Assembly (NCBI RefSeq): GCF_001712755.1
Contig: NZ_MDKC01000037.1
Coordinates: 62,001 to 126,000, forward strand
Origin: Gottfriedia luciferensis
Lineage (GTDB): Bacteria; Bacillota; Bacilli; Bacillales; Bacillaceae_G
Reading direction: 5' to 3'
Length of the DNA stretch: 64,000 bases
Positions 23,707-33,057 of this stretch are shown here, one piece after another. The notes below the pieces were generated by a model. That model was given only the letters and a program-made list of their open reading frames with translations. It made no database searches and was not told the origin of the DNA. How positions within the stretch are numbered: position 1 is the stretch's first letter; each line of letters opens with the position of its first letter. The position numbers were made by a program, and so were the translations under genes.

Positions 23707-25401
23707 ATGGGTTTTCAAGATTACCAGTATTCTAGACCAAATATTAAGAACTTTGGAGAACAGTTTAAACGTTCACTACAAAATTTTTATGATGCTTCAA
23801 CGGTCTATGAACAAGAATTAGCAATGAATGAAATCAATGATTTAAGAAATGAATTTTCAACAATGGAAAATTTATGTGCAGTTCGCCATTCAGTTGATAC
23901 AAACGATAAGTTTTATGAGGATGAGCAAGCATTTTTTGATGAGAACACTCCAATTGTTCAATCATATGGGCAACAATATTATAAAGCATTAATCGGTTCT
24001 CCGTTTAGAGAGCAACTTGAAGAAAAATATGGCCAGCAATTATTTGCTTTAGCTGAATGTGAAGTGAAAATTCTAAGTGAAGAAGTAATTCCGGATTTAC
24101 AGGAAGAAAATAAACTAACGACTGAATACGCTAAGTTAGTAGCGGCTGCTAAACTTCCGTTTTATGGTGAAGTGAAAACGTTAGCACAAATTTCAGCACA
24201 TTTTGAGGATAAAGATCGAGAGGTTAGAAAGACAGCTTACGATACATACTTTGGATACTTCTCGGAGAATCAAGATAAATTTGATGAGATTTACGATAAA
24301 TTAGTAAAAATCCGAACTCGTATTGCAAACAAACTTGGTTTCTCAAACTTTATTGAACTAGGATATGCTCGTATGATGAGAACGGATTACGATGCAAATG
24401 ATGTTAAGAAGTTTAGAGAGCAAGTTCTTGAAACAATTGTTCCAATTGCTACCGAATTAAGAGAACGACAAGCAAATCGAATCGGTGTAGAACAACTTTA
24501 TTACTATGACGATAAATTCGAATTTGTAACTGGTAATGCAACACCAAAAGGTAATCCTGAATGGATTATTGAGAATGGTAAAAAAATGTATGATGAATTA
24601 TCGAATGAAACAAGTGAATTTTTCAATTTTATGTTAAAAGAAAATTTACTAGACTTAGTTGCAAAGGAAGGAAAACAAGGTGGGGGATATTGTACTTATA
24701 TTCCAAACTATAAAGCTCCTTTTATTTTCTCGAATTTCAATGGAACATCTGGTGACATTGACGTATTAACACATGAAGCTGGTCATGCATTCCAGGTTTA
24801 TGAAAGTCGTAAATTTGAAACACCTGAGTATAACTGGCCAACTTTTGAGGCGTGTGAGATTCATTCAATGAGTATGGAATTTTTCACATGGCCTTGGCAA
24901 GAAGAATTCTTTAAGGAAGATACGCAAAAATATTATTTTACACATTTAAGTAGTGCAATTACATTTATTAGTTATGGTGTGGCAGTAGATGAATTCCAAC
25001 ATGAAATCTACGCAAATCCAGACCTAACACCTGAGGAACGTCACGGACTTTGGAAGAGCATTGAAGAAAAGTATTTACCTCATCGAGCAAATGATGGAAA
25101 TAGTTATTTAGAAAAGGGTGGTTTATGGCAAAGACAAGGGCATATTTACCAATCACCATTCTATTATATTGACTATACATTAGCTCAAATTTGTGCATTA
25201 CAATTTTGGAATAAAATGCATGAAGACCGAAATTCAGCGTGGTCCGATTATGTTGGACTTTGCCAATTAGGGGGAAGTAAATCATTTTTAGGCTTAGTAA
25301 AAGAGGCTAAACTTGAATCTCCATTTAATGATGGCTGTATTGAACAAACACTAGAACCTGTTAGAAAATGGCTAGCAGGAGTTAACGATCAAAATTTATA
25401 A
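23707..25401 (+). CDS. M3-family oligoendopeptidase (PepF-like)
   Basis: 564 residues, the usual length of the shorter PepF-type group. The zinc site is in DIDVLTHEAGHAFQVYES (HExxH) with the third ligand Glu in the following FEACEIHSMSMEFFTWP. The C-terminal YIDYTLAQICALQFW is typical. The family hydrolyses oligopeptides in the cytoplasm. Site AATGGAGGG precedes the ATG. The gene stands alone between element D and a terminator. Confidence 0.93.
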   Translation: MGFQDYQYSRPNIKNFGEQFKRSLQNFYDASTVYEQELAMNEINDLRNEFSTMENLCAVRHSVDTNDKFYEDEQAFFDENTPIVQSYGQQYYKALIGSPFREQLEEKYGQQLFALAECEVKILSEEVIPDLQEENKLTTEYAKLVAAAKLPFYGEVKTLAQISAHFEDKDREVRKTAYDTYFGYFSENQDKFDEIYDKLVKIRTRIANKLGFSNFIELGYARMMRTDYDANDVKKFREQVLETIVPIATELRERQANRIGVEQLYYYDDKFEFVTGNATPKGNPEWIIENGKKMYDELSNETSEFFNFMLKENLLDLVAKEGKQGGGYCTYIPNYKAPFIFSNFNGTSGDIDVLTHEAGHAFQVYESRKFETPEYNWPTFEACEIHSMSMEFFTWPWQEEFFKEDTQKYYFTHLSSAITFISYGVAVDEFQHEIYANPDLTPEERHGLWKSIEEKYLPHRANDGNSYLEKGGLWQRQGHIYQSPFYYIDYTLAQICALQFWNKMHEDRNSAWSDYVGLCQLGGSKSFLGLVKEAKLESPFNDGCIEQTLEPVRKWLAGVNDQNL

Positions 25402-25405
25402 GGAT

Positions 25406-25440
25406 TTACTCCGACTTTTTAAAAGTCGGAGTTTTTATTT
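25406..25440 (+). terminator. Terminator of the M3 peptidase gene
   Basis: The stem ACTCCGACTTT/AAAGTCGGAGT is followed by TTTTTATTTT. Confidence 0.92.
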
Positions 25441-25500
25441 TGGCTAGAAATGAAGAGGAAAGGATTCTTAGCCCGATAAAGGACAATTAAAGATGAAAGC

Positions 25501-25529
25501 AAAAAGAGAAAGGATTAACCTTTCTCTTC
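25501..25529 (-). terminator. Terminator of the RND transporter gene
   Basis: The stem AGAGAAAGG/CCTTTCTCT; on the minus strand TTTTTGC follows. Confidence 0.85.
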
Positions 25530-25532
25530 AAA

Positions 25533-28500
25533 TTAATTATTAACTACTTTAGCAGTTTCCTCAGAATTAGTATGCTTTTTTGTTCTTTTGGTAAAGAACA
25601 ATTCATATACAACCGGAATAAATACTAGTGTTAATAAGGTCGATGAAGTTAAACCACCAATTACTGTTATAGCTAATCCTTTCGAAATAAGTGTACCACT
25701 AGACTTTGTTAATGCTAAAGGTAATAAAGCAGCTATTGTCGCAAATGCGGTCATTAATATAGGTCTTAGACGTGTTTTACCTCCCTCGATAATCGCTTGG
25801 CGAAGAGGTAATCTTTTTTGTTCTATATTTTGGCCAATTCGATCGACTAGTACGATTGCATTTGTTGTCACAATCCCAATTAACATTAGTAAACCAATCA
25901 TTACACTAATTGAAAGCGGTTCGCCTGCTAGGAATAGTGCAACGAATGAACCGATTGGTACAAATACCAATGCTGATAAAATAATAAATGGAATTCGAGC
26001 TTTTCCAAAAGTAATTAACATCGTTAAATAAACTAATCCGATTGCAACTCCCATCGCAACACCTAAGTCTTTAAATGTTTGTGTAGTATCATCACTACCG
26101 CCGCCACCTTTTAAAGTTACATCAGATGGTAAGTCTACATCTTTTTTCACATCATTGATTACTTCATTTGTTACTTTTGCAATGTCTTTTCCTTTTATTT
26201 GAGCAGAAACCTTCGCAAATACTTTGCCATCTAATTTTTGAATGGCAGAATATGTTTCAACGGCTTTAACTTCGGCTACATCTGATAATTTAATTGGTCC
26301 TAATTTACCAAGCAATTTAATATTTTTAATATCCTCTACGGATTGGAGTTCTTTATTATAAGTTAATTGCACATTTTGGTCTTTACCATCGATTTTTAAT
26401 GTTCCCATATTGACAGGATTTGTTTGGTCTGCAACTAAACCTAAGATCATGCCAGCGGATAGACCGTTTTCAGATACTTTTTTCTCATCAACTGAAACAA
26501 TAACTTGTTTTTGTTTTTCAGAGAAATTATTCGTAACATATTTTAAGTGATCATTCTTTTTCATATAATCTTCAACTTTTTTTGCACTTTCTTGAAGTGC
26601 AACTAAGTTATTAGAATATAAATTGATGTCAACATTATTATTTGATGGTGGACCACCAGAAGAGTTTTCTTGTAATCCTACTTTAGCACCTTGAACTTCT
26701 GAAGCTGCTACTTTCTCCATTTTACTTTTTGTATCTTTAATAAATTGATCAACATCTGCACTTTGTTTTAAATTAATAAAATAACTAGCTTTATTCTCAG
26801 TTTTTAGGCCAGTCATAAAGTCACGGCTACCAACACCAGTAGAAACTTCTTTCACTTGTTTCATATTTAAGAACATCTTTTCCATTTTTAATGAAACTTC
26901 ATTTGTTTTTTCTAATGATGTAGAGGATGGCAGTTCTAATGAAGCAATGATTGATCGTGAAGATTCATTTGGAATAAATGTAAAACCAAGTCTACCTACT
27001 AAAGAGAAAGAACCTGCAAGTAATACAACAGCTAGTATAATGATAATCCATTTGCGATTTAATGATTTTTTAATCACTTTACCATACCAAACTTGAATTT
27101 TTTCTTCTTTTTCTTCAGGTGGTACTTTTTTAAATGCATAGCGACCTAAAATTGGAACGATCGTAATCGAAACTAACAATGAAGCAAGTAAAGAAAAAAC
27201 AATTGTTAAAGCAAATGGTAGGAATATTTTACTAGTAAATCCACCTACAACACCTAAAGGTAAGAAAACGACAATTGTAGTAATAGTAGAAGATGTGACT
27301 GCTTTTAATATTTCTTTTGTTGAAGATAAAATTAAATTATTTGAAATGCCTTCTTTTGATTTACGTATTCTTCGGAAAATATTTTCAATTACAACGATAC
27401 TATCGTCCACTACGCGCCCTACTGCAACTGCCATACCACCTAGGGTCATAATATTTAATGTTATATCTAATTTAAGCAAGAAAATCGATGTAATTAATAA
27501 TGATAAAGGTATCGATATAATAGCAATAAATGTAGCTCTGAAATTACGTAAGAAAATCAATACTGCTAAAGAGGCGAATAATGCGCCTAATAAACCTTCT
27601 TTAATTAAAGATTCAACGGATGAATTTACGCCTTCAGCAGAACTATAACCCACTTTATATGAAATTTCATTTTTGTACTTATCTAATACGTTAATTACTT
27701 TGTCAGCTACTTCAACTGTATTTGCATCTTGCTTCTTCGTTATTGCCATTGAAATAGCATCATTTTCGTTATAACGAATTAATTCATCTTTCGAATCTAC
27801 TGATTCAATTTTAGCGATTTCTCCTAATGAAACTTTCGGAGTTTGAGCATTTTGATTTTGCGCGGTAGAAGTAAAAGATGCAGGCTGTAATTCTAAATCC
27901 TTTAGTTTTTGCAGTGTATCTAATTTTTCTTCGACCCGAATTGGAATTTTAATATCGCCATCAGTTATTTTTCCAGCAGGGAAGGATAGGAATTTTGCAT
28001 TAATTTGATCTTTTATACTTGATAAAGAAAGCCCAAAATTTGCAACTTTTTGCTTATCAACTTCGATTAATAGGGAAGTAGTTTTTCCTCCACCTATCGA
28101 AACGCTGTTTACACCTTCAATTTTATTTAAAGCTGGTACGATTTCGTCATTTAAAGTTTTTTCGATATTTGAACCATCTTTTGAAAACATAGAGAGATAA
28201 TAAATAGGGAATGATCCAAACGAAAAACGGTCTACCGTTGTTGTTACATTTTCAGGTAATCCAGCATCCTTTAATGTTGTATTTATTTGTTGTTCAACTT
28301 TATCCATATCCGTATTAAATGGAAATTCTAAATTAATAACAGAAACGCTTTCAAAAGAAGAACTTGAAAGTGTCTTTATACCTTCGATTGATTTAAATGA
28401 ATTTTCAAGTTTTGTTGTAATCTGCTCATTTATATCATCTGGTGCTGTACCAGGATAAACAACTTGAACAGAGATTGCTGGAAATTCGATATTTGGAAGC

Positions 28501-28610
28501 TCTTCAACTTTTAATTTTGAATAAGAATATAATCCTCCAAATATTAATAAAAACGAAATAATAAATATTGCTACAGAGTTTTTTAAACTAAATTTAGTTA
28601 AAAAGTTCAT
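25533..28610 (-). CDS. RND-superfamily efflux transporter (AcrB/SwrC-like)
   Basis: 1025 residues with the usual two-fold repeat: TM1, a periplasm-type external domain (about 30-330), a bundle of TM segments containing GGMAVAVGRVVDDSIVVIENI (the Asp pair of the proton path), then TM7, a second external domain and a bundle with MIGLLMLIGIVTTNAIVLVDRI. Firmicute members such as SwrC (YerP) export amphiphiles including surfactin and long-chain lipids. No membrane-fusion or TetR regulator gene is adjacent. Site AAGGAAGG precedes the ATG. The substrate is unknown. Confidence 0.93.
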   Translation of the reverse strand: MNFLTKFSLKNSVAIFIISFLLIFGGLYSYSKLKVEELPNIEFPAISVQVVYPGTAPDDINEQITTKLENSFKSIEGIKTLSSSSFESVSVINLEFPFNTDMDKVEQQINTTLKDAGLPENVTTTVDRFSFGSFPIYYLSMFSKDGSNIEKTLNDEIVPALNKIEGVNSVSIGGGKTTSLLIEVDKQKVANFGLSLSSIKDQINAKFLSFPAGKITDGDIKIPIRVEEKLDTLQKLKDLELQPASFTSTAQNQNAQTPKVSLGEIAKIESVDSKDELIRYNENDAISMAITKKQDANTVEVADKVINVLDKYKNEISYKVGYSSAEGVNSSVESLIKEGLLGALFASLAVLIFLRNFRATFIAIISIPLSLLITSIFLLKLDITLNIMTLGGMAVAVGRVVDDSIVVIENIFRRIRKSKEGISNNLILSSTKEILKAVTSSTITTIVVFLPLGVVGGFTSKIFLPFALTIVFSLLASLLVSITIVPILGRYAFKKVPPEEKEEKIQVWYGKVIKKSLNRKWIIIILAVVLLAGSFSLVGRLGFTFIPNESSRSIIASLELPSSTSLEKTNEVSLKMEKMFLNMKQVKEVSTGVGSRDFMTGLKTENKASYFINLKQSADVDQFIKDTKSKMEKVAASEVQGAKVGLQENSSGGPPSNNNVDINLYSNNLVALQESAKKVEDYMKKNDHLKYVTNNFSEKQKQVIVSVDEKKVSENGLSAGMILGLVADQTNPVNMGTLKIDGKDQNVQLTYNKELQSVEDIKNIKLLGKLGPIKLSDVAEVKAVETYSAIQKLDGKVFAKVSAQIKGKDIAKVTNEVINDVKKDVDLPSDVTLKGGGGSDDTTQTFKDLGVAMGVAIGLVYLTMLITFGKARIPFIILSALVFVPIGSFVALFLAGEPLSISVMIGLLMLIGIVTTNAIVLVDRIGQNIEQKRLPLRQAIIEGGKTRLRPILMTAFATIAALLPLALTKSSGTLISKGLAITVIGGLTSSTLLTLVFIPVVYELFFTKRTKKHTNSEETAKVVNN

Positions 28611-28827
28611 TAACTACCTTCCTTTCCATAGATAGTGATAAAGTGATAAATATGTATAGTGTGAATTTTCAATCTTTTGATGGCGTTTTTTCTCTCATTC
28701 AAGATAAAGCTCTTAAAACTTTATACGATTTTCTTGCTTAATCCTTCTAAAAATAATTAACATAGATTTTCATTTTTTGTGAAATGATAAGATGGCAAGA
28801 AATTGATTAATTTTAGGAGGTGTGAAA

Positions 28828-28938
28828 ATGACAAAATCAAAAAAAGAAAAGGAACGATTTTGGAATGAAAGAAAGTCGAACCATCAGCCACATGATAAAG
28901 TAAAATCGTTTAAAGAATTGGACAAAGAAACAAAATAG
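28828..28938 (+). CDS. Small basic protein of unknown function, 36 residues
   Basis: The frame MTKSKKEKERFWNERKSNHQ...KSFKELDKETK follows a textbook AGGAGGTG site 6 bases upstream. It is highly charged (Lys/Glu-rich), without hydrophobic segments, and transcribed divergently from the RND pump. I do not recognise the family. The perfect ribosome-binding site makes translation likely. Confidence 0.7.
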   Translation: MTKSKKEKERFWNERKSNHQPHDKVKSFKELDKETK

Positions 28939-29020
28939 CCATCTCCTTTACTAAAGAGTGAATGGTACAAGATTTTTTTCGTGAAGATCACTTATCACAT
29001 TTTCATTTGTAATCATAAAA

Positions 29021-29045
29021 AAAAGTCCCGTGATATACACGGGAC
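29021..29045 (-). terminator. Terminator of the DUF2187 gene
   Basis: The stem GTCCCGTG/CACGGGAC; on the minus strand it is followed by TTTTTTTTATG. It lies about 108 bases past the stop; the gap shows nothing else. Confidence 0.85.
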
Positions 29046-29152
29046 CTGAGACTGATTTGGTAAAAAATTCTAATGAAATTTTAATAGAATCGAAATCTAT
29101 GTAGTTCGAACCTTTTAAAATATGAATATAAGCAGAATCTACTATTTTTAAA

Positions 29153-29338
29153 CTATTCTGCTGTTCTTACTATTTTATAATTTTTATGGTTTACGACTGT
29201 TAGCGGTTCCATTTCTAAATCTCTGAAGTTTTCCATTATGGATATGTCAACAATGACAGAATTTTTATTAACTTTTTGTACTCTACCTTTCAACCCCTGT
29301 TTAAACTCAATGATATTTCCTGCTTCTGCAATTTTCAT
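29153..29338 (-). CDS. DUF2187 (YkvS-like) family protein
   Basis: 61 residues starting at the ATG at 29338, preceded by TTAGGAGATACGCTC; the frame is open for 16 more codons upstream without a site. The KOW-like pattern GNIIEFKQGLKGRVQKVNKN and SVIVDISIMENFRDL identifies DUF2187. These small beta-barrel proteins are widespread in Bacillus and of unknown function; the fold suggests RNA or protein binding. Confidence 0.8.
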   Translation of the reverse strand: MKIAEAGNIIEFKQGLKGRVQKVNKNSVIVDISIMENFRDLEMEPLTVVNHKNYKIVRTAE

Positions 29339-29513
29339 GAGCGTATCTCCTAACAAAGTTTTGACTTGACACCTTCTATAATGCATGAAAACGGTTTAAA
29401 GGTAAAGAGAAAATTTAAATTTTTTTACAATTTTGTCTTTTTTCATAAGAAATTATGTTTAAAAACCTTTTGAAAGGCAAAAATGGTTGTAGTACTTTCA
29501 GGAGGTTAGTTTG

Positions 29514-29822
29514 TTGAAAGAATGGTTTGATGAGTTTGAAGTAGAAATTTCAAATGAAATTAAAAATTTGGTTAGTAGTAATACGCTTATAGGTGATCCG
29601 ATTTTATTTTTTGAAAACATTATTTTAGTACCATTTTTTGAAATGATTTTAGCGCTAGGCGAAGCTCATTCATCATACGAGTTTGCGAGTATTGGAACAG
29701 GAATAGAAGTAATTCCTAAAGCATTTTTAGTTTTAAAAGATGGGAAAAGTGAAGTGATTTTAGTAAATAATAAAAATATGAATTTAGCTGTTACAGAAAA
29801 AATTCTTGATGTAACGATTTAG
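29514..29822 (+). CDS. Hypothetical protein, 102 residues
   Basis: An acidic N terminus (LKEWFDEFEVEISNEIKNL), a hydrophobic middle and a possible beta strand SYEFASIGTGIEVIPKAFLV. No family recognised. Two TTG codons follow AGGAGGTTAG; the one at 29514 has the better 8-base spacing, 29511 is the alternative. The next gene starts 92 bases downstream with its own site. The AT-rich upstream region from 29339 shows no clear promoter. Confidence 0.7.
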   Translation: MKEWFDEFEVEISNEIKNLVSSNTLIGDPILFFENIILVPFFEMILALGEAHSSYEFASIGTGIEVIPKAFLVLKDGKSEVILVNNKNMNLAVTEKILDVTI

Positions 29823-29914
29823 TTTCCATTAAGTACATTCTTTGTTAATGTTAGGATTGAAGTTTATTTCTTGTAGCAATCAAAAAAACGATCAAAATAA
29901 TAAAGGGTGATTAT

Positions 29915-30109
29915 ATGGAACAAAATGAATTTATCAATTTGATTGATCAGTTAGTTAAAGGTGAGATTTCAGAAATTAGCGTTACAAAAGATGATTTTTT
30001 AGCATTTAGACAAATAATCGTTAATCGAGATGACTTTAAGCACTTCCGTGGAATCGCTCAGCATGGAGGCCATGTAATTTATACTTACTTAGAAGAAGCG
30101 AGAAGTTAA
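29915..30109 (+). CDS. Hypothetical protein, 64 residues
   Basis: MEQNEFINLIDQLVKGEISE at the start, then a Lys/Asp/Phe-rich stretch DDFLAFRQIIVNRDDFKHFR and a C-terminal GGHVIYTYLEE. No membrane segment or signal peptide. I do not recognise it confidently. Site AAAGGGTGAT precedes the ATG. A long hairpin terminator follows, so it probably ends a unit with the 102-residue gene. Confidence 0.7.
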   Translation: MEQNEFINLIDQLVKGEISEISVTKDDFLAFRQIIVNRDDFKHFRGIAQHGGHVIYTYLEEARS

Positions 30110-30154
30110 CTGTTTTTATTAAATTCTAAAGTCAAAATAATATTATTTTAATCG

Positions 30155-30237
30155 TGTACTCATTAAAAGTTTGCGAAAAAAAAAAGTTTTTTTAGCTTTT
30201 TTTCTTATTTCGCAAGGTGTTAATGAGTACTTTTTTT
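30155..30237 (+). terminator. Long-stem terminator after the 64-residue gene
   Basis: The outer stem GTACTCATTAA/TTAATGAGTAC and inner stem TTTGCGAAA/TTTCGCAA around an A/T-rich loop are followed by TTTTTTT. Confidence 0.85.
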
Positions 30238-30370
30238 GTGAAAATGTTATGACCTCATTTGACAAAAAAATCGTTTTACACTTTATTGCACTCTTCTCCA
30301 TAATTTGTTAAATTTCATATATTGTTTTATTTCGAGACATATTGTCGAAATGTTTATTTTTTAAATTCAG

Positions 30371-30418
30371 TACCTATATGTTGTGTTTGTTCTAAAAAGG
30401 TAATACAATATGTAGGTA
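30371..30418 (+). promoter_or_regulatory. Pair of NrdR boxes upstream of nrdI
   Basis: TACCTATATGTTGT (30371-30384) and ACAATATGTAGGTA (30405-30418) are inverted copies matching in 12 of 14 bases and resemble the NrdR consensus ACACTATATMTTGT. Their starts are 34 bp apart, near three helical turns, as usual for NrdR. The second box abuts a TATAAT-like -10 (30419-30424). Together they predict repression of nrdIEF by NrdR when dATP is plentiful. Confidence 0.78.
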
Positions 30419-30467
30419 TATAATATAAGTATTTTCAATATTCTTACATATTAACGAGGGTGATAAT

Positions 30468-30827
30468 ATGGTGATAGTTTACAGTTCAATGACTGGCAAT
30501 GTTAAGCGATTTGTCAATAAAGTTAGAATGCCGTCAATCCAAATAAAAGATGGACTAAAAATTGAAGTACCGTATATTCTCGTAACCTATACTACAGGAT
30601 TTGGTAACGTACCTGAAAACGTAAGTACTTTTTTGAAGAGTAATTCGAAGTATTTAAAAGCAGTCAGTGCAAGTGGTAATAAAAACTGGGGAGATTCTTT
30701 TGCAGCAAGTGCAGATAAAATAGCATCAGACTATCAAGTTCCAGTGTTATCAAAGTTTGAACTGTCAGGGACAAGTCGAGATGTACAATATTTTATTGAG
30801 GGAGTGGAAAAGCTTGAGACATATTGA
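30468..30827 (+). CDS. nrdI: Flavodoxin-like NrdI
   Basis: 119 residues: IVYSSMTGNVKRFV is the FMN phosphate loop, and TYTTGFGNVPENVSTFLKSN and SASGNKNWGDSFAASADKIA are the NrdI-specific flavin loops. NrdI supplies the oxidant that assembles the dimanganese-tyrosyl radical in NrdF. Site CGAGGGTGAT precedes the ATG. Its 3' end overlaps nrdE by 14 bases. Confidence 0.95.
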   Translation: MVIVYSSMTGNVKRFVNKVRMPSIQIKDGLKIEVPYILVTYTTGFGNVPENVSTFLKSNSKYLKAVSASGNKNWGDSFAASADKIASDYQVPVLSKFELSGTSRDVQYFIEGVEKLETY

Positions 30828-32898
30828 GCTGAATAATGAATTGACGATTAAAAAAGATGGTTTTTTTGATCTCGCAAAAGATAAAGAAGCGCTTCTTTGT
30901 TTCTTAAAAGAAGTTGAAGATAAAAAGATTCAGTTTTCTTCTTTAAAAGAACGCTTAAACTATATGATTCAAGAAAACTACTATTATAATGTTGAGATGG
31001 ATTACTCCTTTGATGAAATAGAAAAATTATATGAGTTAGTATACAATGCAGGTTTCACTTTTCAATCATATATGGCCGCATCAAAGTTCTTTAAAGATTA
31101 CGCATTAAAAACAAATGATGGAAAGAATTACTTAGAAGGTTATGAAGATCGAATTGCGATCGTTGCACTATATTTAGGAAGAGGCAATATTGAAAAAGCA
31201 TTGAAATTAGCAAAAATGATGATTCAACAAAACTATCAGCCTGCTACTCCAACTTTCTTAAATGCTGGAAGAAGTAGAAGAGGCGAATTGGTGTCATGTT
31301 TCTTATTAGAAATGGACGATAGTTTAAATTCAATAGGATTTCAAATTAATACAGCAATGCAATTGTCAAAAATCGGCGGTGGTGTTGCACTAAATCTATC
31401 AAAACTTAGAGCACGTGGAGAGCAAATTAAAGAAATTGATAACGCTGCAAGTGGTGTTGTTCCTGTTATGAAGCTATTAGAAGATTCATTTTCATATGCT
31501 AACCAGCTTGGACAACGTAAAGGTGCTGGTGCATCATATTTAAATATTTTCCACTGGGACGTAGTTGAATTTCTTGATACAAAAAAAATCAATGCCGATG
31601 AGAAGAGTAGAATTCAATCACTATCAATCGGTTTAATTGTTCCAAATAAATTCTTTGAACTAGCAGAAAAAAATGAACCATTCTATGTATTCGCACCATA
31701 TACAGTGTATAAAGAATATGGAATTCATTTAGATGATTTTGATATAGATGAAAGATATGAAGAATTATTAAATAATGAGCGAGTTAAAAAGAAAAAACTA
31801 GATTTAAGTGCACGTGATCTTTTAGTAAAAATTGCTGCGATTCAGTTAGAATCTGGTTATCCATATTTAATGTATAAAAGTAATGCTAATAAGCAACATG
31901 CATTAAAGGATATTGGCGAAATTAAAATGTCTAATTTGTGTACAGAAATTTTTCAACTACAAGAAACATCAGTCATCAATAACTATGGTGAAGAAGATCA
32001 AATCAAACGTGATGTCAATTGTAATTTAGGATCATTAAATATCGTAAACGTAATGGAAAATAAAGCGATCAGAGAATCTGTACATGTTGGAATTGAGGCA
32101 TTAACAGCTGTAACAGATATGACGGAAATAGAGAATGCACCTACAGTGAAAAAGGCAAATGAAGAACTTCATTCGGTTGGTCTAGGTGCAATGAATTTGC
32201 ATGGATTTTTAGCGAAAAATGGAATTTCATATGAAAGTGTTGAGGCTAAAGATTTTGCGAATACATTCTTTATGATGGTAAACTTTTATTCTATTGAAAA
32301 AAGTATGCTAATCGCTAAAGAAACTGGTAAAACATTTAAGGATTTTGAAAAGAGTGAATATGCTAAAGGTACTTATTTTGAAAAGTATACTTCAAAATCA
32401 TTTGAACCTAAAACAGATAAGGTAAATGAATTATTTAATGGGATCTATATCCCGAATGAATTTGACTGGGTTACATTAAGTAAGCAAGTACAAGCGTATG
32501 GATTATATAACAGCTATCGTTTAGCAATCGCGCCTACACAATCGATTAGCTACATTCAAAATGCTACTTCATCGGTGATGCCGATTGTAAATGTGATTGA
32601 ATCTAGAACGTACGCAAATTCAACAACTTATTATCCGATGCCATATTTATCAAAAAATAGTTTCTGGTATTATAAATCAGCTTATGATATTAACCAATTT
32701 AAGTTAATCGACTTAATTGCTGAAATTCAGCAACATGTCGATCAAGGTATTAGTACAATCCTTTATGTAAACAGTGATATCTCAACGCGAGAGCTTGCTA
32801 GATACTATATTTATGCTAATAAAAAAGGATTAAAGAGTTTATATTACACACGTACTCGTAAATTAAGTGTTGAAGAATGTATTAGTTGTTCAGTATAA
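30814..32898 (+). CDS. nrdE: Class Ib ribonucleotide reductase alpha subunit NrdE
   Basis: 694 residues from a TTG start (LRHIELNNELTIKKDG) with GAGGGAGTGG upstream. Catalytic features: first Cys of the active-site disulfide in RGELVSCFLLEMDDSL, radical-path Cys in MSNLCTEIFQL, NCNLGSLNIVNV, C-terminal Tyr pair near SYIQNATSSVMPIV, and the shuttle disulfide CISC in the last residues ECISCSV. It reduces ribonucleoside diphosphates with NrdF. The overlap with nrdI suggests translational coupling. A terminator-like hairpin separates it from nrdF. No nrdH is present nearby. Confidence 0.95.
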   Translation: MRHIELNNELTIKKDGFFDLAKDKEALLCFLKEVEDKKIQFSSLKERLNYMIQENYYYNVEMDYSFDEIEKLYELVYNAGFTFQSYMAASKFFKDYALKTNDGKNYLEGYEDRIAIVALYLGRGNIEKALKLAKMMIQQNYQPATPTFLNAGRSRRGELVSCFLLEMDDSLNSIGFQINTAMQLSKIGGGVALNLSKLRARGEQIKEIDNAASGVVPVMKLLEDSFSYANQLGQRKGAGASYLNIFHWDVVEFLDTKKINADEKSRIQSLSIGLIVPNKFFELAEKNEPFYVFAPYTVYKEYGIHLDDFDIDERYEELLNNERVKKKKLDLSARDLLVKIAAIQLESGYPYLMYKSNANKQHALKDIGEIKMSNLCTEIFQLQETSVINNYGEEDQIKRDVNCNLGSLNIVNVMENKAIRESVHVGIEALTAVTDMTEIENAPTVKKANEELHSVGLGAMNLHGFLAKNGISYESVEAKDFANTFFMMVNFYSIEKSMLIAKETGKTFKDFEKSEYAKGTYFEKYTSKSFEPKTDKVNELFNGIYIPNEFDWVTLSKQVQAYGLYNSYRLAIAPTQSISYIQNATSSVMPIVNVIESRTYANSTTYYPMPYLSKNSFWYYKSAYDINQFKLIDLIAEIQQHVDQGISTILYVNSDISTRELARYYIYANKKGLKSLYYTRTRKLSVEECISCSV

Positions 32899-32981
32899 AA
32901 AGTAGTATTGGACTTTAGTATAGAAGGAGTTCAATAGTCTAAATTGAAATCTAAAATAAATTACTTAATGATCTAAAATGA

Positions 32982-33037
32982 AAAGCTCGAATATAGAATG
33001 CATTATGCATATTGTTCTATATCATCGAGCTTTCTTT
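32982..33037 (+). terminator. Terminator-like hairpin between nrdE and nrdF
   Basis: The stem AAAGCTCGA/TCGAGCTTT with inner TATAGAA/TTCTATA is followed by CTTTATG rather than a clean T-run. It may be a partial terminator that lowers nrdF relative to nrdE, or an mRNA-processing or stability element. Confidence 0.65.
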
Positions 33038-33057
33038 ATGATTAGGGGGAAATATGA

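Noticed and set aside
25588-26031. Plus-strand frame opposite the RND transporter gene
   Set aside because: Antisense shadow of a well-supported transporter; no ribosome-binding site or recognisable protein.
29514-30109. Toxin-antitoxin pair formed by the 102- and 64-residue genes
   Set aside because: They are 92 bases apart with separate ribosome sites, and neither shows a known toxin or antitoxin motif.
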